A stretch of DNA of 64,000 nucleotides from WJKG01 sp964627305 (GCA_964627305.1 CAZVHP010000001.1:613638-677637); one strand, 5' to 3'; numbered from the stretch's first letter, positions 34,299 through 44,464 are shown. A program made the numbers and translations. Notes: generated by a model not told the origin, from the sequence alone.

Positions 34299-35969
34299 CT
34301 AATCCACAACTCCCGGCTGGAAATCTCGTTTGACCGGCCCGGCCTTGAGGACTTCCTCGGGCGTGCCGTCGGCGAACTTCTTGAAGTTTTCTATGAACAA
34401 CGAGGCCAGCATGAGATACTTATCCTTGTAGGCCTTTTTGTCGTGCCAGGTGTTGGCCGGGTTGAGGATCTCTTTGGGGACCTCCGGGGCCTCTTTTGGC
34501 ACTTTGAAGCCGAACAGCGGGTCGGTATAGAACTCGCAATCCAGCAGGTCCCCGGAGAGCGCTGCATTGAGCAGGGCGCGGGTGTGCCGGATCGACATGC
34601 GTTTTCCGATGCCGTACTGCCCGCCGGTCCAGCCGGTGTTGACGAGCCAACAGTTGACGTTGTGTTTGAGCATTTTGTTCTTGAGCATTTCGGCGTAGTA
34701 GGCCGGATGGTGTACCATGAACGGGGCGCCGAAGCAGGCGCTGAAGGTGATCTCCGGTTCTTTGCCGAGGTCAATTTCGGTGCCACTGACCTTGGATGTG
34801 TAACCCGATATGAAGTGATACATGGCCTGCTCGGGCGTGAGTCTGGCGATTGGCGGCATGACGCCGGAGGCATCGCAGGTGAGCATGATGATGTTTTTCG
34901 GGTGACCGCCCATCTTGGTCGGAACGGCATTCTCAATGTACTGCAGGGGGTAGGCCGCCCGTGTGTTCTCGGTCATGGTTTCATCATCAAGGTCAAGCTG
35001 CCGGGTGACGGGGTCGAAGACGACATTCTCCAGCACGGTGCCGAATTTGCGGGTGCAAGCATAGATTTGCGGCTCGGCGGTGGGAGAGAGGGCGATGACC
35101 TTGGCGTAGCAGCCGCCTTCGAAGTTGAAAATGCCCTCATCAGACCAGCCGTGCTCGTCATCGCCGATGAGACCGCGATTGGGGTCGGCAGAGAGAGTGG
35201 TTTTCCCGGTGCCGGAGAGGCCGAAGAACAGCGCGGTATCGCCCTTGTGGCCGACATTGGCCGAGCAGTGCATGGTGAGGACGCCCTCAAGCGGCAACAG
35301 GTAATTGAGGACGGTGAACACAGCCTTCTTGATCTCGCCTCCGTAGCCGGAGTTGCCGATGATGCAGAGTTTCTGATCGAAGTTCAGCAGGATGAACGTA
35401 TCTGAGACGGTGCCGTCGATTTCCGGGACGCCCTTGAACGAGGGGACGGCCAGAACGGTGAACTCCGGGACGAACTGCCGCAGTTCCTCGTTGGTGTCTG
35501 CCATTATGAGCATGTTGCGGGCGAACAGGCTGTGCCAGGCGTATTCGGTAATGATGCGTACGGGCAGGCGGTAGTTCTTGTCGGCTCCGCCGTAGCAGTC
35601 CTGCACGAACAGATCCCGTCCCTGCAGGAATCCCTGAAGTCTGTTGAGAACCAGATTGAATTTATCGAGGCTGATGGGGCGGTTGTACTGCCCCCACCAG
35701 ACCTTGTCCTCGGTTGAGGCCTCTTTGACGATGAACTTGTCGTTGGCGGCGCGAGCGGTGTGTTTGCCGGTGTTGACGATGACGGGTCCCATGTGCGAGA
35801 TGTGGCCCTCGCTGCGGAAGATGACTTCCTCATAGAGCGATTCTGTCGGCAGGTTCCAGTACACGTTATTCAGGTGGGTCAGGCCGTGTTTGGACAGCCC
35901 GTACTCGCTTTTGACCGCGGTTCGCTGAGGATGAGTCGGCGACTTGATGTCGATGATGTATGGGTTCAT
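34299..35969 (-). CDS. pckA: Phosphoenolpyruvate carboxykinase (ATP)
   Basis: 556 residues from the ATG at 35969, preceded by AGGAGGG inside the upstream gene and overlapping its stop as ATGA. A longer open frame to 36110 lacks this support. The enzyme interconverts oxaloacetate + ATP with PEP + CO2 + ADP. The kinase loop 'GLSGTGKTTLSAD' and the metal/oxaloacetate site 'LIGDDEHGW' are intact, as are 'NVGHKGDTALFF' upstream and 'RMSIRHTRALL' downstream. The length is close to other ATP-type enzymes. Gene order pta-aspC-pckA places oxaloacetate, aspartate and acetyl-CoA steps together. Confidence 0.97.
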   Translation of the reverse strand: MNPYIIDIKSPTHPQRTAVKSEYGLSKHGLTHLNNVYWNLPTESLYEEVIFRSEGHISHMGPVIVNTGKHTARAANDKFIVKEASTEDKVWWGQYNRPISLDKFNLVLNRLQGFLQGRDLFVQDCYGGADKNYRLPVRIITEYAWHSLFARNMLIMADTNEELRQFVPEFTVLAVPSFKGVPEIDGTVSDTFILLNFDQKLCIIGNSGYGGEIKKAVFTVLNYLLPLEGVLTMHCSANVGHKGDTALFFGLSGTGKTTLSADPNRGLIGDDEHGWSDEGIFNFEGGCYAKVIALSPTAEPQIYACTRKFGTVLENVVFDPVTRQLDLDDETMTENTRAAYPLQYIENAVPTKMGGHPKNIIMLTCDASGVMPPIARLTPEQAMYHFISGYTSKVSGTEIDLGKEPEITFSACFGAPFMVHHPAYYAEMLKNKMLKHNVNCWLVNTGWTGGQYGIGKRMSIRHTRALLNAALSGDLLDCEFYTDPLFGFKVPKEAPEVPKEILNPANTWHDKKAYKDKYLMLASLFIENFKKFADGTPEEVLKAGPVKRDFQPGVVD

Positions 35970-37183
35970 TTCCAGTCCCTCCTGAGCTTGCGATCGCCGA
36001 TGTAGATCTCGTTGGGTGATTCCGGATCGAGTGCCCACTTGATGCGAGCCACGCCCTCCATGATCTCCTTGATGGTGCCGCAGTAAGAGAGGCGGAGGTG
36101 CCCCTCGCAACCGAACTCCCTGCCCGGCACCGTGACGACCAGTGCTTTCTCCAGAAGGAACTTCGACAGCTTGACGGAATCTTTCTCGTAGGCGCTGAAG
36201 TCTGGTAGGCAGTAAAAGGTGCCATCGGGTGGCACCGTGCGCACATCGGTGAAGGAGTTCAGTTCGTTCATCATCACCTTGGAGTTGTTCTCGAGAGTGA
36301 GGCGGAGGTTCTCAATACCGGACTGGATGCCGTTCAGCGCTCCCGCTGCTGCCTGCTGCAGGATGACCGCCGGGCAGGAGGTGTTCTGGGCGGCGACATT
36401 AATCATCACCTTGGTGATCTTCGGATTGGCGACTGTCCAGCCGATTCTGAAGCCGGTCATGGCGTAGGATTTGGAGACACCGTTGATAACGACCAGTCGG
36501 GAGTTGTCGGATTGGTCTTTGGCGAAGTCGTAGGCCGAGACCCATCTGTTCTTGCCGAAGACGAGCCGGTGATAGATGTCGTCCATCACCAGGCAGATTT
36601 CCTTCTTCTCACAGTATTCAACCAGCTCTCTAATCAACTCCGGGGGATAGACAATTCCCGACGGGTTGTTGGGGCTGTTTATGACAATCACCTTGGTATA
36701 GGAGCCGACATTCTGAACGATGTCCTCCATGCGCGGATAGAAGCGCCCGTCCTCTGGTTTGACGATGACCGGGACGCCGTAGAGCATCTTGACGATCTCG
36801 GGATAGCTGACCCAGTAGGGGGCTACTATTATGACCTCGTCCTGGGGGTTGAGCAGGGTCATCATGAGGTTATAGAAGGCCTGCTTGGCACCGGCATGGA
36901 CGACGATGTTGTCCTTGGTGACGATCTTGTTGTAGTATTCCTCGGTGTAGCGAATGATGGCCTTTATCAGGGCCGGGATGCCCTCCGTGGGGGTATAGCG
37001 GATCTCACCGGTAGTGAGCTTTCCGGCAGCCGCGAGGATGGCATCGACAGGGACCTTGCTCTTGGGTTCGCCGGCTCCGAGATGGATCACCTTTTCGCCC
37101 TTCTCGCGAAGGAGGCGGGCCTTCTCGTTCATCACAAGAGTCGGAGACTCGGCGATCTCCCGTGCAATTTGACTGAGACTCAT
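35966..37183 (-). CDS. Aspartate aminotransferase, class I/II fold
   Basis: 405 residues with a typical fold type I PLP layout. The conserved 'INSPNNPSG' loop lies near residue 175, 'MDDIYHRL' holds the PLP-contacting Asp and Tyr near 205, the Schiff-base Lys is in 'NGVSKSYAMTGFRIGW' near 240, and the substrate carboxylate Arg is in 'HLRLSYC' near 375. The sequence resembles the archaeal/thermophile-type subfamily Ib aspartate transaminases. It lies 4 bp after pta and overlaps pckA, making oxaloacetate-aspartate exchange its most likely role. Other amino acid specificity cannot be excluded. Confidence 0.9.
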   Translation of the reverse strand: MSLSQIAREIAESPTLVMNEKARLLREKGEKVIHLGAGEPKSKVPVDAILAAAGKLTTGEIRYTPTEGIPALIKAIIRYTEEYYNKIVTKDNIVVHAGAKQAFYNLMMTLLNPQDEVIIVAPYWVSYPEIVKMLYGVPVIVKPEDGRFYPRMEDIVQNVGSYTKVIVINSPNNPSGIVYPPELIRELVEYCEKKEICLVMDDIYHRLVFGKNRWVSAYDFAKDQSDNSRLVVINGVSKSYAMTGFRIGWTVANPKITKVMINVAAQNTSCPAVILQQAAAGALNGIQSGIENLRLTLENNSKVMMNELNSFTDVRTVPPDGTFYCLPDFSAYEKDSVKLSKFLLEKALVVTVPGREFGCEGHLRLSYCGTIKEIMEGVARIKWALDPESPNEIYIGDRKLRRDWK

Positions 37184-37187
37184 GAAC

Positions 37188-38180
37188 CTACCCTCTCATC
37201 AGCATGGCAATGGCGCTAACGTTGACGATATCTTCGGCGGAGCAGCCGCGTGACAGGTCATTGGCCGGTTTGGCGAGACCCTGGATGATGGGGCCGGTCG
37301 CCGAGGCCCCGGCAAACCGCTCGGTAAGCTTGTAGCCGATATTGCCGGCATCGAGGTCGGGGAAGATGAGCACGTTGGCCTGTCCGGCGATTTCGCTGTC
37401 CGGTGCTTTGCGTTTACCGATGGAGGGGATCACAGCCGCATCGAGCTGCAACTCACCATCAGCCTTGATGTCCGGATGGTTCTGCTTCAGGATCTCGAGG
37501 GCCTTGAGGACCTTGTCGACATCGGCATGCTTCGCAGAGCCTTTGGTCGAAAAAGAAAGCATGGCCACGCGTGGCTCGATATCCAGCAGGCTCTTCATCG
37601 TGGCGGCGGTACTGGCAGCGATAGAGGCCAGTTCCTCGGCACTTGGGTTGGGGACAACGGCGCAGTCACCGAACATGAAGGGTTTGTCGAGTTCGTCGCC
37701 AAACTTCGGCAGGCTCATCAGAAAGCAGCTTGAGACCACCTTAATGTTCGGGGCGAGCCCCAGGACATGAATAGCGGCCCGGAGGACATCTCCGGTGGTG
37801 TTGACGGAACCGGCCACGCTGGCATCGACGATATCGTGGCGCACCATCATAGCGCCGTAATACAGCGGGCTGATCATCAGGGATTCGGCTTGCTGCTCGG
37901 TCAGGCCTTTGTGCTTGCGGAGTTCGACAAGGTCGGCCACGAAGCGGTTGAAGTCCTTGCCATGGGCCGGATTGATGACTTCGACTTTGCCCAGATTGAG
38001 GCCGTGTTCAGCGGCCAGTTTCTCGACTTGCTTCTCATCGCCGAGAAGCGTTACGGCACCGAGTTCCTCGGAGACGATCTTCTTTGCGGCCTGGATGGCG
38101 CGGGGTTCGGTACCCTCGGGCAGCACCACTCGGCGTTTCGCCTTGCGTGCGCGGTCTTTGATTTTGCTTAGTACGTTCAT
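37188..38180 (-). CDS. pta: Phosphate acetyltransferase
   Basis: 330 residues, the short single-domain PTA_PTB form without the N-terminal DRTGG/P-loop extension of the E. coli enzyme. Conserved segments are 'VVLPEGTEPR' at the N-terminus, 'GSVNTTGDVLRAA' near 125, and 'VLIFPDLDAGNIGYKL' and 'GPIIQGLAKPANDLSRGCS' near the C-terminus. It interconverts acetyl-CoA and acetyl-phosphate. No acetate kinase gene is visible in this window. It lies 24 bp after prfB and 4 bp before the aminotransferase gene. Confidence 0.96.
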   Translation of the reverse strand: MNVLSKIKDRARKAKRRVVLPEGTEPRAIQAAKKIVSEELGAVTLLGDEKQVEKLAAEHGLNLGKVEVINPAHGKDFNRFVADLVELRKHKGLTEQQAESLMISPLYYGAMMVRHDIVDASVAGSVNTTGDVLRAAIHVLGLAPNIKVVSSCFLMSLPKFGDELDKPFMFGDCAVVPNPSAEELASIAASTAATMKSLLDIEPRVAMLSFSTKGSAKHADVDKVLKALEILKQNHPDIKADGELQLDAAVIPSIGKRKAPDSEIAGQANVLIFPDLDAGNIGYKLTERFAGASATGPIIQGLAKPANDLSRGCSAEDIVNVSAIAMLMRG

Positions 38181-38204
38181 TGCAGAGGTCCGTAAATATA
38201 GTGG

Positions 38205-39354
<1,150 letters not shown>

Positions 39355-39380
39355 AATTCCTCTCGCCTCAAGAAACGAAG

Positions 39381-39409
39381 AATATAGGGGCCTTGACGTG
39401 TCGGGTCAA
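39381..39409 (-). promoter_or_regulatory. Promoter of the prfB operon
   Basis: On the minus strand, TTGACC (39409-39404), a 17-bp spacer and TATATT (39386-39381); each box matches five of six consensus bases. It gives a leader of about 20 nt that includes the ribosome binding site. Confidence 0.7.
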
Positions 39410-39494
39410 TGGCTTTCGGGTCGAGTTCGGGAATAGTTTCACAAAGTCGGCTGTGGGCGCAGGCGACCGCGGCGGATTGAGAAGGCGAATTCGG

Positions 39495-39523
39495 TTGACA
39501 AAAGGCGGTCCGGCGAATACTCT
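39495..39523 (+). promoter_or_regulatory. Promoter of the MBL-fold hydrolase gene, probably leaderless
   Basis: TTGACA (39495-39500), a 17-bp spacer and TACTCT (39518-39523). The ATG at 39533 comes 9 nt after the -10 box and no Shine-Dalgarno sequence fits between, so the mRNA should start at or very near the AUG. It is divergent from the prfB promoter. Confidence 0.55.
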
Positions 39524-39532
39524 GGCGGCAGT

Positions 39533-40174
39533 ATGGAACTGCTGTGTATCGTAGTGGGGCCGTTCGAGGTCAACTGCTATCTGTATTGGGATCCCGGTTC
39601 GGGTGACGGGGTCATTATCGATCCCGGGTTCGATGCCCAGCGGATAGAGGCCGCGGTCGACAATGCTGGTTTTGTGCCACGGGCGGTGCTGCTGACGCAC
39701 GGCCACGGGGACCATATTGCTGCCGTAGAGGATATCAAGAACCGGTTCGAGATCCCTGTTTATGTCGGTAATGGTGAGCAGGAGCTGCTGGCTAATCCGT
39801 CCGCGAACGTGTCTGCCTTCCTGGGCGTTCCCATTGTTGCGCCCGAGCCGGATCATCTGGTGGAGGACGAGCAGGTGATCAAAATCGGGAGCCTGACCCT
39901 GCGCGTGTTGATGACGCCGGGTCATACTGCCGCCGGCGTGTGCTATCTGGACGAGTCCGAGGGGCGTCTGTTCTGCGGGGACACGCTTTTTGCCGGCGGT
40001 ATCGGACGCACCGATCTGCCGGGGGGTTCCATGAGGACTTTGCTGGAGAGTATTCGCTCCAAGATTCTTCGCCTGCCTGATCAGATTATTTGCTATCCCG
40101 GCCATGGTCCGCATACGACAGTGGGTGCTGAGCGGGTGAGCAACCCGTTTCTGGTGGAGGGCGGTCTTGCCTGA
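39533..40174 (+). CDS. MBL-fold metallo-hydrolase, glyoxalase II-like
   Basis: 213 residues. The metal motif 'THGHGDHIA' (H-x-H-x-D-H) lies near residue 57. Further ligands are in 'TPGHTAAG', 'FCGDTLFAGGIGRTD' and 'CYPGHGP', the pattern of glyoxalase II-like and YcbL-like thioesterases. The C-terminal substrate domain of true glyoxalase II is missing, so the natural substrate may be another thioester. It is cytoplasmic. It overlaps the PHP phosphatase gene downstream by 8 bp. Confidence 0.9.
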   Translation: MELLCIVVGPFEVNCYLYWDPGSGDGVIIDPGFDAQRIEAAVDNAGFVPRAVLLTHGHGDHIAAVEDIKNRFEIPVYVGNGEQELLANPSANVSAFLGVPIVAPEPDHLVEDEQVIKIGSLTLRVLMTPGHTAAGVCYLDESEGRLFCGDTLFAGGIGRTDLPGGSMRTLLESIRSKILRLPDQIICYPGHGPHTTVGAERVSNPFLVEGGLA

Positions 40175-41018
40175 GCAGTATGATCAAAGTCCGTTGCGAA
40201 CGGGCGAGTTGACAGACTACCACGTGCACCCCGATTTCTCCGTGGACGCCGAAGGGACGGTGAGGGATTTCTGCCAGCGGGCGCTTGCGCGTGGTCTGGC
40301 CGGGCTGTGTTTTACGACTCACTTTGATGCCAATCCCGACTCTGACGGGTTGGTCAATTTCATCCGGGTGGGCGGGGTCGACCGGCCCGCTACTGTAGAG
40401 AACCTGCGGCCGTATGTCGAAGCGGTATCAGAGGCACGGGCGGTATTCGGGACCAGAGGCCTGCGAGTGCTTCTGGGTGTGGAGTTTGGCTGGTATCCGG
40501 GCTGTGAAGGGCAGGTTGAGCAGCTTCGGCGTGTGTGGGACTTTGACTATGTCCTGTGTGGCATTCATGAACTGGAGCACATCTGCCTGTGTTCACAGCA
40601 CAATGTCAAGGCGTGCTTTGGCCGCTATGACGCGGGCGTTTTTGCTGCGAAGTACTTTGAGCAGGCGCGTGCTGCCGCTGCCAGCGGTCTGTTTGATGCG
40701 ATGGCGCATGTGCCGTATTACCTGAGGTATGGCCCGGGGTTCTATGGAGCCGATATGCTCACGCTGCATGAGGGGCACGTGGAGAGGCTCTTTTCGGCCT
40801 GTGTGAAGACGCACACGGCGCTGGAGATCAACACGTCCGGGATTCGTCACGGGCGGGGCCACTACTATCCGACGGATGCCGTGATCATGGCGGCGCGCGA
40901 GGCGGGGGTGATGGTGGACCGGCTGGGCAGTGATGCGCATCATCCGGAGCAGTTGGCCCTCGATTTCGACCGCGCCGCCGGTCGGCTGCAGACGGCACCG
41001 CCGGCTGTGCCTTCCTGA
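40167..41018 (+). CDS. PHP-domain phosphoesterase, histidinol-phosphatase (HisK/HisJ) family
   Basis: 283 residues from a TTG at 40167, supported by GGAGGG about 7 nt upstream; it overlaps the preceding stop. Metal-binding residues appear in the PHP order: 'DYHVHPDFS', 'CFTTHFD', 'LLGVEFGWY', 'CGIHELEH', 'DAMAHVPY' and 'LGSDAHHPEQL'. The family dephosphorylates histidinol phosphate or related small phosphates. No other his genes are present, so the substrate is unproven. It lies in the run MBL - PHP - MPG - GDH. Confidence 0.85.
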   Translation: MPEQYDQSPLRTGELTDYHVHPDFSVDAEGTVRDFCQRALARGLAGLCFTTHFDANPDSDGLVNFIRVGGVDRPATVENLRPYVEAVSEARAVFGTRGLRVLLGVEFGWYPGCEGQVEQLRRVWDFDYVLCGIHELEHICLCSQHNVKACFGRYDAGVFAAKYFEQARAAAASGLFDAMAHVPYYLRYGPGFYGADMLTLHEGHVERLFSACVKTHTALEINTSGIRHGRGHYYPTDAVIMAAREAGVMVDRLGSDAHHPEQLALDFDRAAGRLQTAPPAVPS

Positions 41019-41025
41019 TTATTCA

Positions 41026-41634
41026 ATGCAGAAGACGTGTTTACCAAGGTCGTTCTACGCCCGAGACACTCTGGATGTGGCTCGGGATCTGATCGGCAAG
41101 GTGCTGGTGCGGGTTGGCCCGGAGGGAAGAGTTGCCGGGCGGGTGGTCGAGGTGGAGGCTTATATCGGTCAGGATGATCCCGCCTGTCACGCCGCGCGCG
41201 GACGTACAGCGCGCAATGCGGTTATGTTCGGCCCCCCCGGGTTTAGTTATGTTTATTTCATATATGGCATGTATTTCTGCTTGAATGTCGTAACCGAGCG
41301 GGAGGGGTTTGCGGCTGCGGTGCTGATCCGGGCGGCTGAACCGACAGAGGGGGAATCGATCATGCGGCGCCGTTCGCCCAAACTGCAACCGGCACGATTG
41401 TTGTCGGGGCCGGGGCGGTTATGTCGTTCCATGGCAATCACACGGGAGCATAACGGTCTTGATTTGCGTGGCGATGCCCTGTATTTTGAGGACCACAGCG
41501 CTGAACCCAGCCGGGTAGTGCAGACGCCGCGGATCGGTATTCGTCAGGGCAGGCGGCGCCTGTGGCGGTTTTGTGACCCTGATTCGAAGGCGCTGTCCCG
41601 ACCGGTAAGCACTATCTCAAAGACGGGAGAATGA
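41026..41634 (+). CDS. 3-methyladenine DNA glycosylase, MPG/AAG family
   Basis: 202 residues from the ATG at 41026, 7 bp after the previous stop. It has the AAG fold marks: 'FYARDTLDVARDLIGK' at the start, the catalytic Glu region 'GRVVEVEAYIGQDDPA', 'GPPGFSYVYFIYGMYFCLN', and 'ARLLSGPGRL' near the C-terminus. It excises alkylated purines such as 3-methyladenine and hypoxanthine in base excision repair. The stop overlaps the next frame's first ATG (41631), so the two genes are coupled. Confidence 0.95.
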   Translation: MQKTCLPRSFYARDTLDVARDLIGKVLVRVGPEGRVAGRVVEVEAYIGQDDPACHAARGRTARNAVMFGPPGFSYVYFIYGMYFCLNVVTEREGFAAAVLIRAAEPTEGESIMRRRSPKLQPARLLSGPGRLCRSMAITREHNGLDLRGDALYFEDHSAEPSRVVQTPRIGIRQGRRRLWRFCDPDSKALSRPVSTISKTGE

Positions 41635-41639
41635 TCGAT

Positions 41640-42995
41640 ATGGCCAATCAAGCCAGAGGCAAGGGCAGGGGGAAAGCGGGCGGTAAGGCGGCGAGGGCGG
41701 GTTTGGCACCTGTCCATTCCAAGCGGTTGGTGTCGACCAAGAACACCAGTCTTCCGATTTCGGTGTTTGACAATGTCATGAAACAGGTCGATGAGGCCTG
41801 CGCCCGGTTGAATCTGGACCCACACCTGCGGGAGTTTCTTAAGATGCCGCGGCGTTCGACAATCGCGTACCTGCCGGTGCTGATGGACGACGGCAGCTAC
41901 CAGATCTTTTCCGCTTACCGGGTGCAGCACTCGATCGCCCGCGGTCCGGCCAAAGGGGGGATTCGTTTTCATCCCGGAGTGTCCCTCGATGAGGTTCAGG
42001 CGCTTGCTTCCTGGATGACATTCAAGTCAGCCGTCGTCAACATTCCCTTCGGCGGGGCCAAGGGCGGGGTACAATGTGACCCCACGAAGATGTCGCGCGG
42101 TGAACTGGAGCGGCTCACGCGTCGCTACGTGGCTGACCTGATGAACCTGTTTGGGCCTGATCTGGATGTGCCAGCGCCCGATGTCGGCACTGGCCCGCAG
42201 GTGATGGCCTGGTTTATGGACACGTACTCCATGCGCGAGGGGCATCCCTCACCGGCGGTGGTGACCGGCAAGCCGATCTCTATGGGGGGATCTCGCGGGC
42301 GGACCGAGGCGACGGGACGCGGTGTCATGATTTCGACCCGTGAGGCCGCCCGGTATCTGGGTCTTGATCTGGCCACAGCTACGGCCTCGGTTCAGGGGTT
42401 CGGCAATGTGGGATCGATTTCGGCGAAACTGCTTCACGAAATGGGCGTGAAGTTCACTCATGTTGGTGACGTGACGGGAGCAATCCACAATCCCGACGGG
42501 ATTGACATTGACGGACTTGTCGCACATGTCGCCCGCACCGGCAGCGTTCTCAAGTACAAGGGGACGAAGCAGATCGATCCGGCGGAGGTCCTGACGGCGA
42601 AGGTGGACGTATTGATACCGGCAGCTCTTGAGAATGTCATCACTGAGAAGAATGCTCGTCGAATCAAGTGTCGCATCATTGCGGAGGGGGCGAATGGCCC
42701 GACCAGTCCGGGTGCGGACCAGGTATTGGAGAAGAAAGGGGTGATGGTCATTCCCGACATTCTGTGCAACGCTGGCGGCGTGACCGTTTCGTATTTTGAA
42801 TGGGTCCAGAATCGTCTGGGGTATTTCTGGAGTGAGGAGGAGGTCAACCGCCGGCTCGAAGAAAAGATGACAGCTGCATTTGCGGATGTGTTGGCCATGT
42901 CGCGTGAACACGAGGTGTCGATGCGGGTAGGCGCCTTCATGCTGGCCATTCAACGGCTGGTTGAGGTGGTGCAGCTTCGGGGTATTTACGGTTGA
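41640..42995 (+). CDS. Glutamate dehydrogenase (Glu/Leu/Phe/Val dehydrogenase family)
   Basis: 451 residues. I prefer the ATG at 41640, where GGGAG lies about 10 nt upstream; the ATG at 41631 is an alternative adding three residues. The catalytic Lys region 'PFGGAKGGVQCDP' and 'DVPAPDVGTGPQVMAW' identify the family. The NAD(P) fold has 'VQGFGNVGSI', and 'AEGANGPTSPGAD' and 'CNAGGVTVSYFEW' follow. The enzyme interconverts glutamate and 2-oxoglutarate + ammonia. The first 30 residues are an extra Gly/Ala/Lys/Arg-rich, probably disordered tail not usual for GDH. A terminator follows. Confidence 0.94.
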   Translation: MANQARGKGRGKAGGKAARAGLAPVHSKRLVSTKNTSLPISVFDNVMKQVDEACARLNLDPHLREFLKMPRRSTIAYLPVLMDDGSYQIFSAYRVQHSIARGPAKGGIRFHPGVSLDEVQALASWMTFKSAVVNIPFGGAKGGVQCDPTKMSRGELERLTRRYVADLMNLFGPDLDVPAPDVGTGPQVMAWFMDTYSMREGHPSPAVVTGKPISMGGSRGRTEATGRGVMISTREAARYLGLDLATATASVQGFGNVGSISAKLLHEMGVKFTHVGDVTGAIHNPDGIDIDGLVAHVARTGSVLKYKGTKQIDPAEVLTAKVDVLIPAALENVITEKNARRIKCRIIAEGANGPTSPGADQVLEKKGVMVIPDILCNAGGVTVSYFEWVQNRLGYFWSEEEVNRRLEEKMTAAFADVLAMSREHEVSMRVGAFMLAIQRLVEVVQLRGIYG

Positions 42996-43026
42996 TGGAT
43001 TTTGCAAAGAGAGTGTCAGTGGGCGA

Positions 43027-43056
43027 CGGCGGCCGTGCCGCCGCTTGTTTTTGTTT
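43027..43056 (+). terminator. Terminator of glutamate dehydrogenase
   Basis: A 7-bp all-GC stem, CGGCGGC (43027-43033) with GCCGCCG (43037-43043), loop CGT, followed by a T-rich tail CTTGTTTTTGTTT. The -35 box of the next promoter begins at the end of the tail. Confidence 0.7.
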
Positions 43057-43084
43057 GAACCGCGATTGACCCGGGGCGTATGAT
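43055..43084 (+). promoter_or_regulatory. Promoter of the M50 protease gene, probably leaderless
   Basis: TTGAAC (43055-43060), an 18-bp spacer and TATGAT (43079-43084). The ATG at 43094 follows after 9 nt with no Shine-Dalgarno sequence. Confidence 0.5.
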
Positions 43085-43093
43085 GGTGCAGAG

Positions 43094-43714
43094 ATGGATT
43101 TTGGCAATTTCATAGACCGGGCGCTGATGTCGATTCCGGCGTTCCTTCTGGCGCTGACCGTGCATGAGTATTTTCATGCCTGGATGGCGGATCGACTGGG
43201 CGATCCCACTGCGCGACATATGGGTCGCCTGACGCTCAACCCGATTGCCCATCTGGATGTGATGGGGACAATCGTGATAGTGCTTTCGAACTTCACGTTT
43301 GGCTGGGCGAAGCCGGTTCCGGTGAATCCGTACAACCTGCGGAATCCGAAGCGCGATGATCTGCTCATCTCGGCGGCGGGGCCGTTTTCGAATCTGGGTC
43401 TGGCGGTGCTGTTTGCTCTGATACTGGGCGCCATCAGGAGTCTGGACCTGGGTCTGCCGGCTCCGGCCCTGAGGATTCTTGATTTCACGGTACTCATCAA
43501 TGTAGTGCTGGCGTTCTTCAACCTGATTCCGTTGTTTCCTCTGGATGGATCCCACATCCTCAGGAGTCTGCTGCCTGACACAATGGGGCCCTCGCTGGAT
43601 CAGTTCGAACGGATCGGCCCCTTTATTCTATTGGCTCTGCTCCTCTTTGGCGGTATCTGGTGGATAATTGGTACCCCGATAATGGTGGTCTACCGTGTCC
43701 TGGCCAGCTTCTGA
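43094..43714 (+). CDS. Site-2-protease-like M50 membrane metalloprotease
   Basis: 206 residues, mostly transmembrane (about five helices). The zinc site 'VHEYFHAW' has His24, Glu25 and His28 near the N-terminus. The third ligand, Asp151, is in 'NLIPLFPLDGSHIL', the family's NPxxPLDG-type motif. This small, soluble-domain-free form matches the Rv2869/SpoIVFB-related 'YwhC-like' group lacking PDZ and CBS domains. It probably cleaves substrates within the membrane. The lipoprotein gene overlaps its end. Confidence 0.92.
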   Translation: MDFGNFIDRALMSIPAFLLALTVHEYFHAWMADRLGDPTARHMGRLTLNPIAHLDVMGTIVIVLSNFTFGWAKPVPVNPYNLRNPKRDDLLISAAGPFSNLGLAVLFALILGAIRSLDLGLPAPALRILDFTVLINVVLAFFNLIPLFPLDGSHILRSLLPDTMGPSLDQFERIGPFILLALLLFGGIWWIIGTPIMVVYRVLASF

Positions 43715-44405
43715 ACTGGGCGATAGGTCTTCGTTGGCGGTCACCGTGATAGCGGTGCTGGCCGCAGTGTGCCTTCTGGGAGGCTGCGGCAGGCCACGGA
43801 CAGGCAGCGAGCAGGCCGAGCGAGTGTCGGAGCAGGCACCTGATGCGGTTGTTGCCGAGGCCTACCTGTTCGATGCCCGGGTCAAGAGGGATGGCAAGCC
43901 GACCTCGGTGCGGCTGGAAATCTATCGTACTGACAGCGTGATCGCTCTCAACGGTCGGGGTTATCTTGGCAAGGGGGCGTTTCGCGGCAGGCTGGAGCAC
44001 GATACTTTGGTGGTCTACTTCCCGACTACCGACGAGTACGCAATCGAGCCGGTGGCGGATTTGTTCGCCTCGCTGGCATGTTCTGTCGGCATGCAGGAGT
44101 TTCCTCTGGGGGAGCTGTTTGTGCGTACGCCTGACTCGATTGACATGGGGGACGTTGCGGTGGTGGCGGACTACCGGAACGCCGACCGTCCGGAGTTTGA
44201 GCTTGGCCGCGATGGTTGTGGCTGGAGTCTGCGCCTGCAGTATGATCGACGTGGCGAGCGCTGGTGGCTCCGTGATTTTCGCCTTGAGACTGAGCCGGAT
44301 TTCGAGCTTCGCGGCCAGCGCCGGACGCTTCGGGAGCAGGCGCGAGTCCCGCTGTCGCGATTTCGCGTGGTGATACCGGAAGGTGCTTTTCGAGTTTTCC
44401 CTTAG
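43695..44405 (+). CDS. Predicted lipoprotein, LolB/DUF4292-like in outline
   Basis: 236 residues from a GTG overlapping the protease gene by 20 bp. The N-terminus has a basic stretch, a hydrophobic helix and a lipobox 'LLGGC' with the lipid-bearing Cys near residue 31. The mature part has alternating beta-type segments ('VRLEIYRTDSVIALNG', 'FRGRLEHDTLVVYFP', 'LRLQYDRRGERWWLRDF'). This layout resembles LolB/DUF4292-type outer-membrane lipoproteins, but no diagnostic motif settles it. It is most likely anchored in the outer membrane, facing the periplasm. The function is unknown. Confidence 0.7.
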   Translation: MSWPASELGDRSSLAVTVIAVLAAVCLLGGCGRPRTGSEQAERVSEQAPDAVVAEAYLFDARVKRDGKPTSVRLEIYRTDSVIALNGRGYLGKGAFRGRLEHDTLVVYFPTTDEYAIEPVADLFASLACSVGMQEFPLGELFVRTPDSIDMGDVAVVADYRNADRPEFELGRDGCGWSLRLQYDRRGERWWLRDFRLETEPDFELRGQRRTLREQARVPLSRFRVVIPEGAFRVFP

Positions 44406-44435
44406 GGCATGCCCTGGCGTATGACGTCAAGCCGG

Positions 44436-44464
44436 TTGACTTCCCCCAAAGGCAGCAGCATATT
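44436..44464 (+). promoter_or_regulatory. Candidate promoter of the ABC exporter / LPS operon
   Basis: TTGACT (44436-44441), a 17-bp spacer and CATATT (44459-44464), 30 bp upstream of the exporter's GTG start. The -10 is only four of six. Confidence 0.35.
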
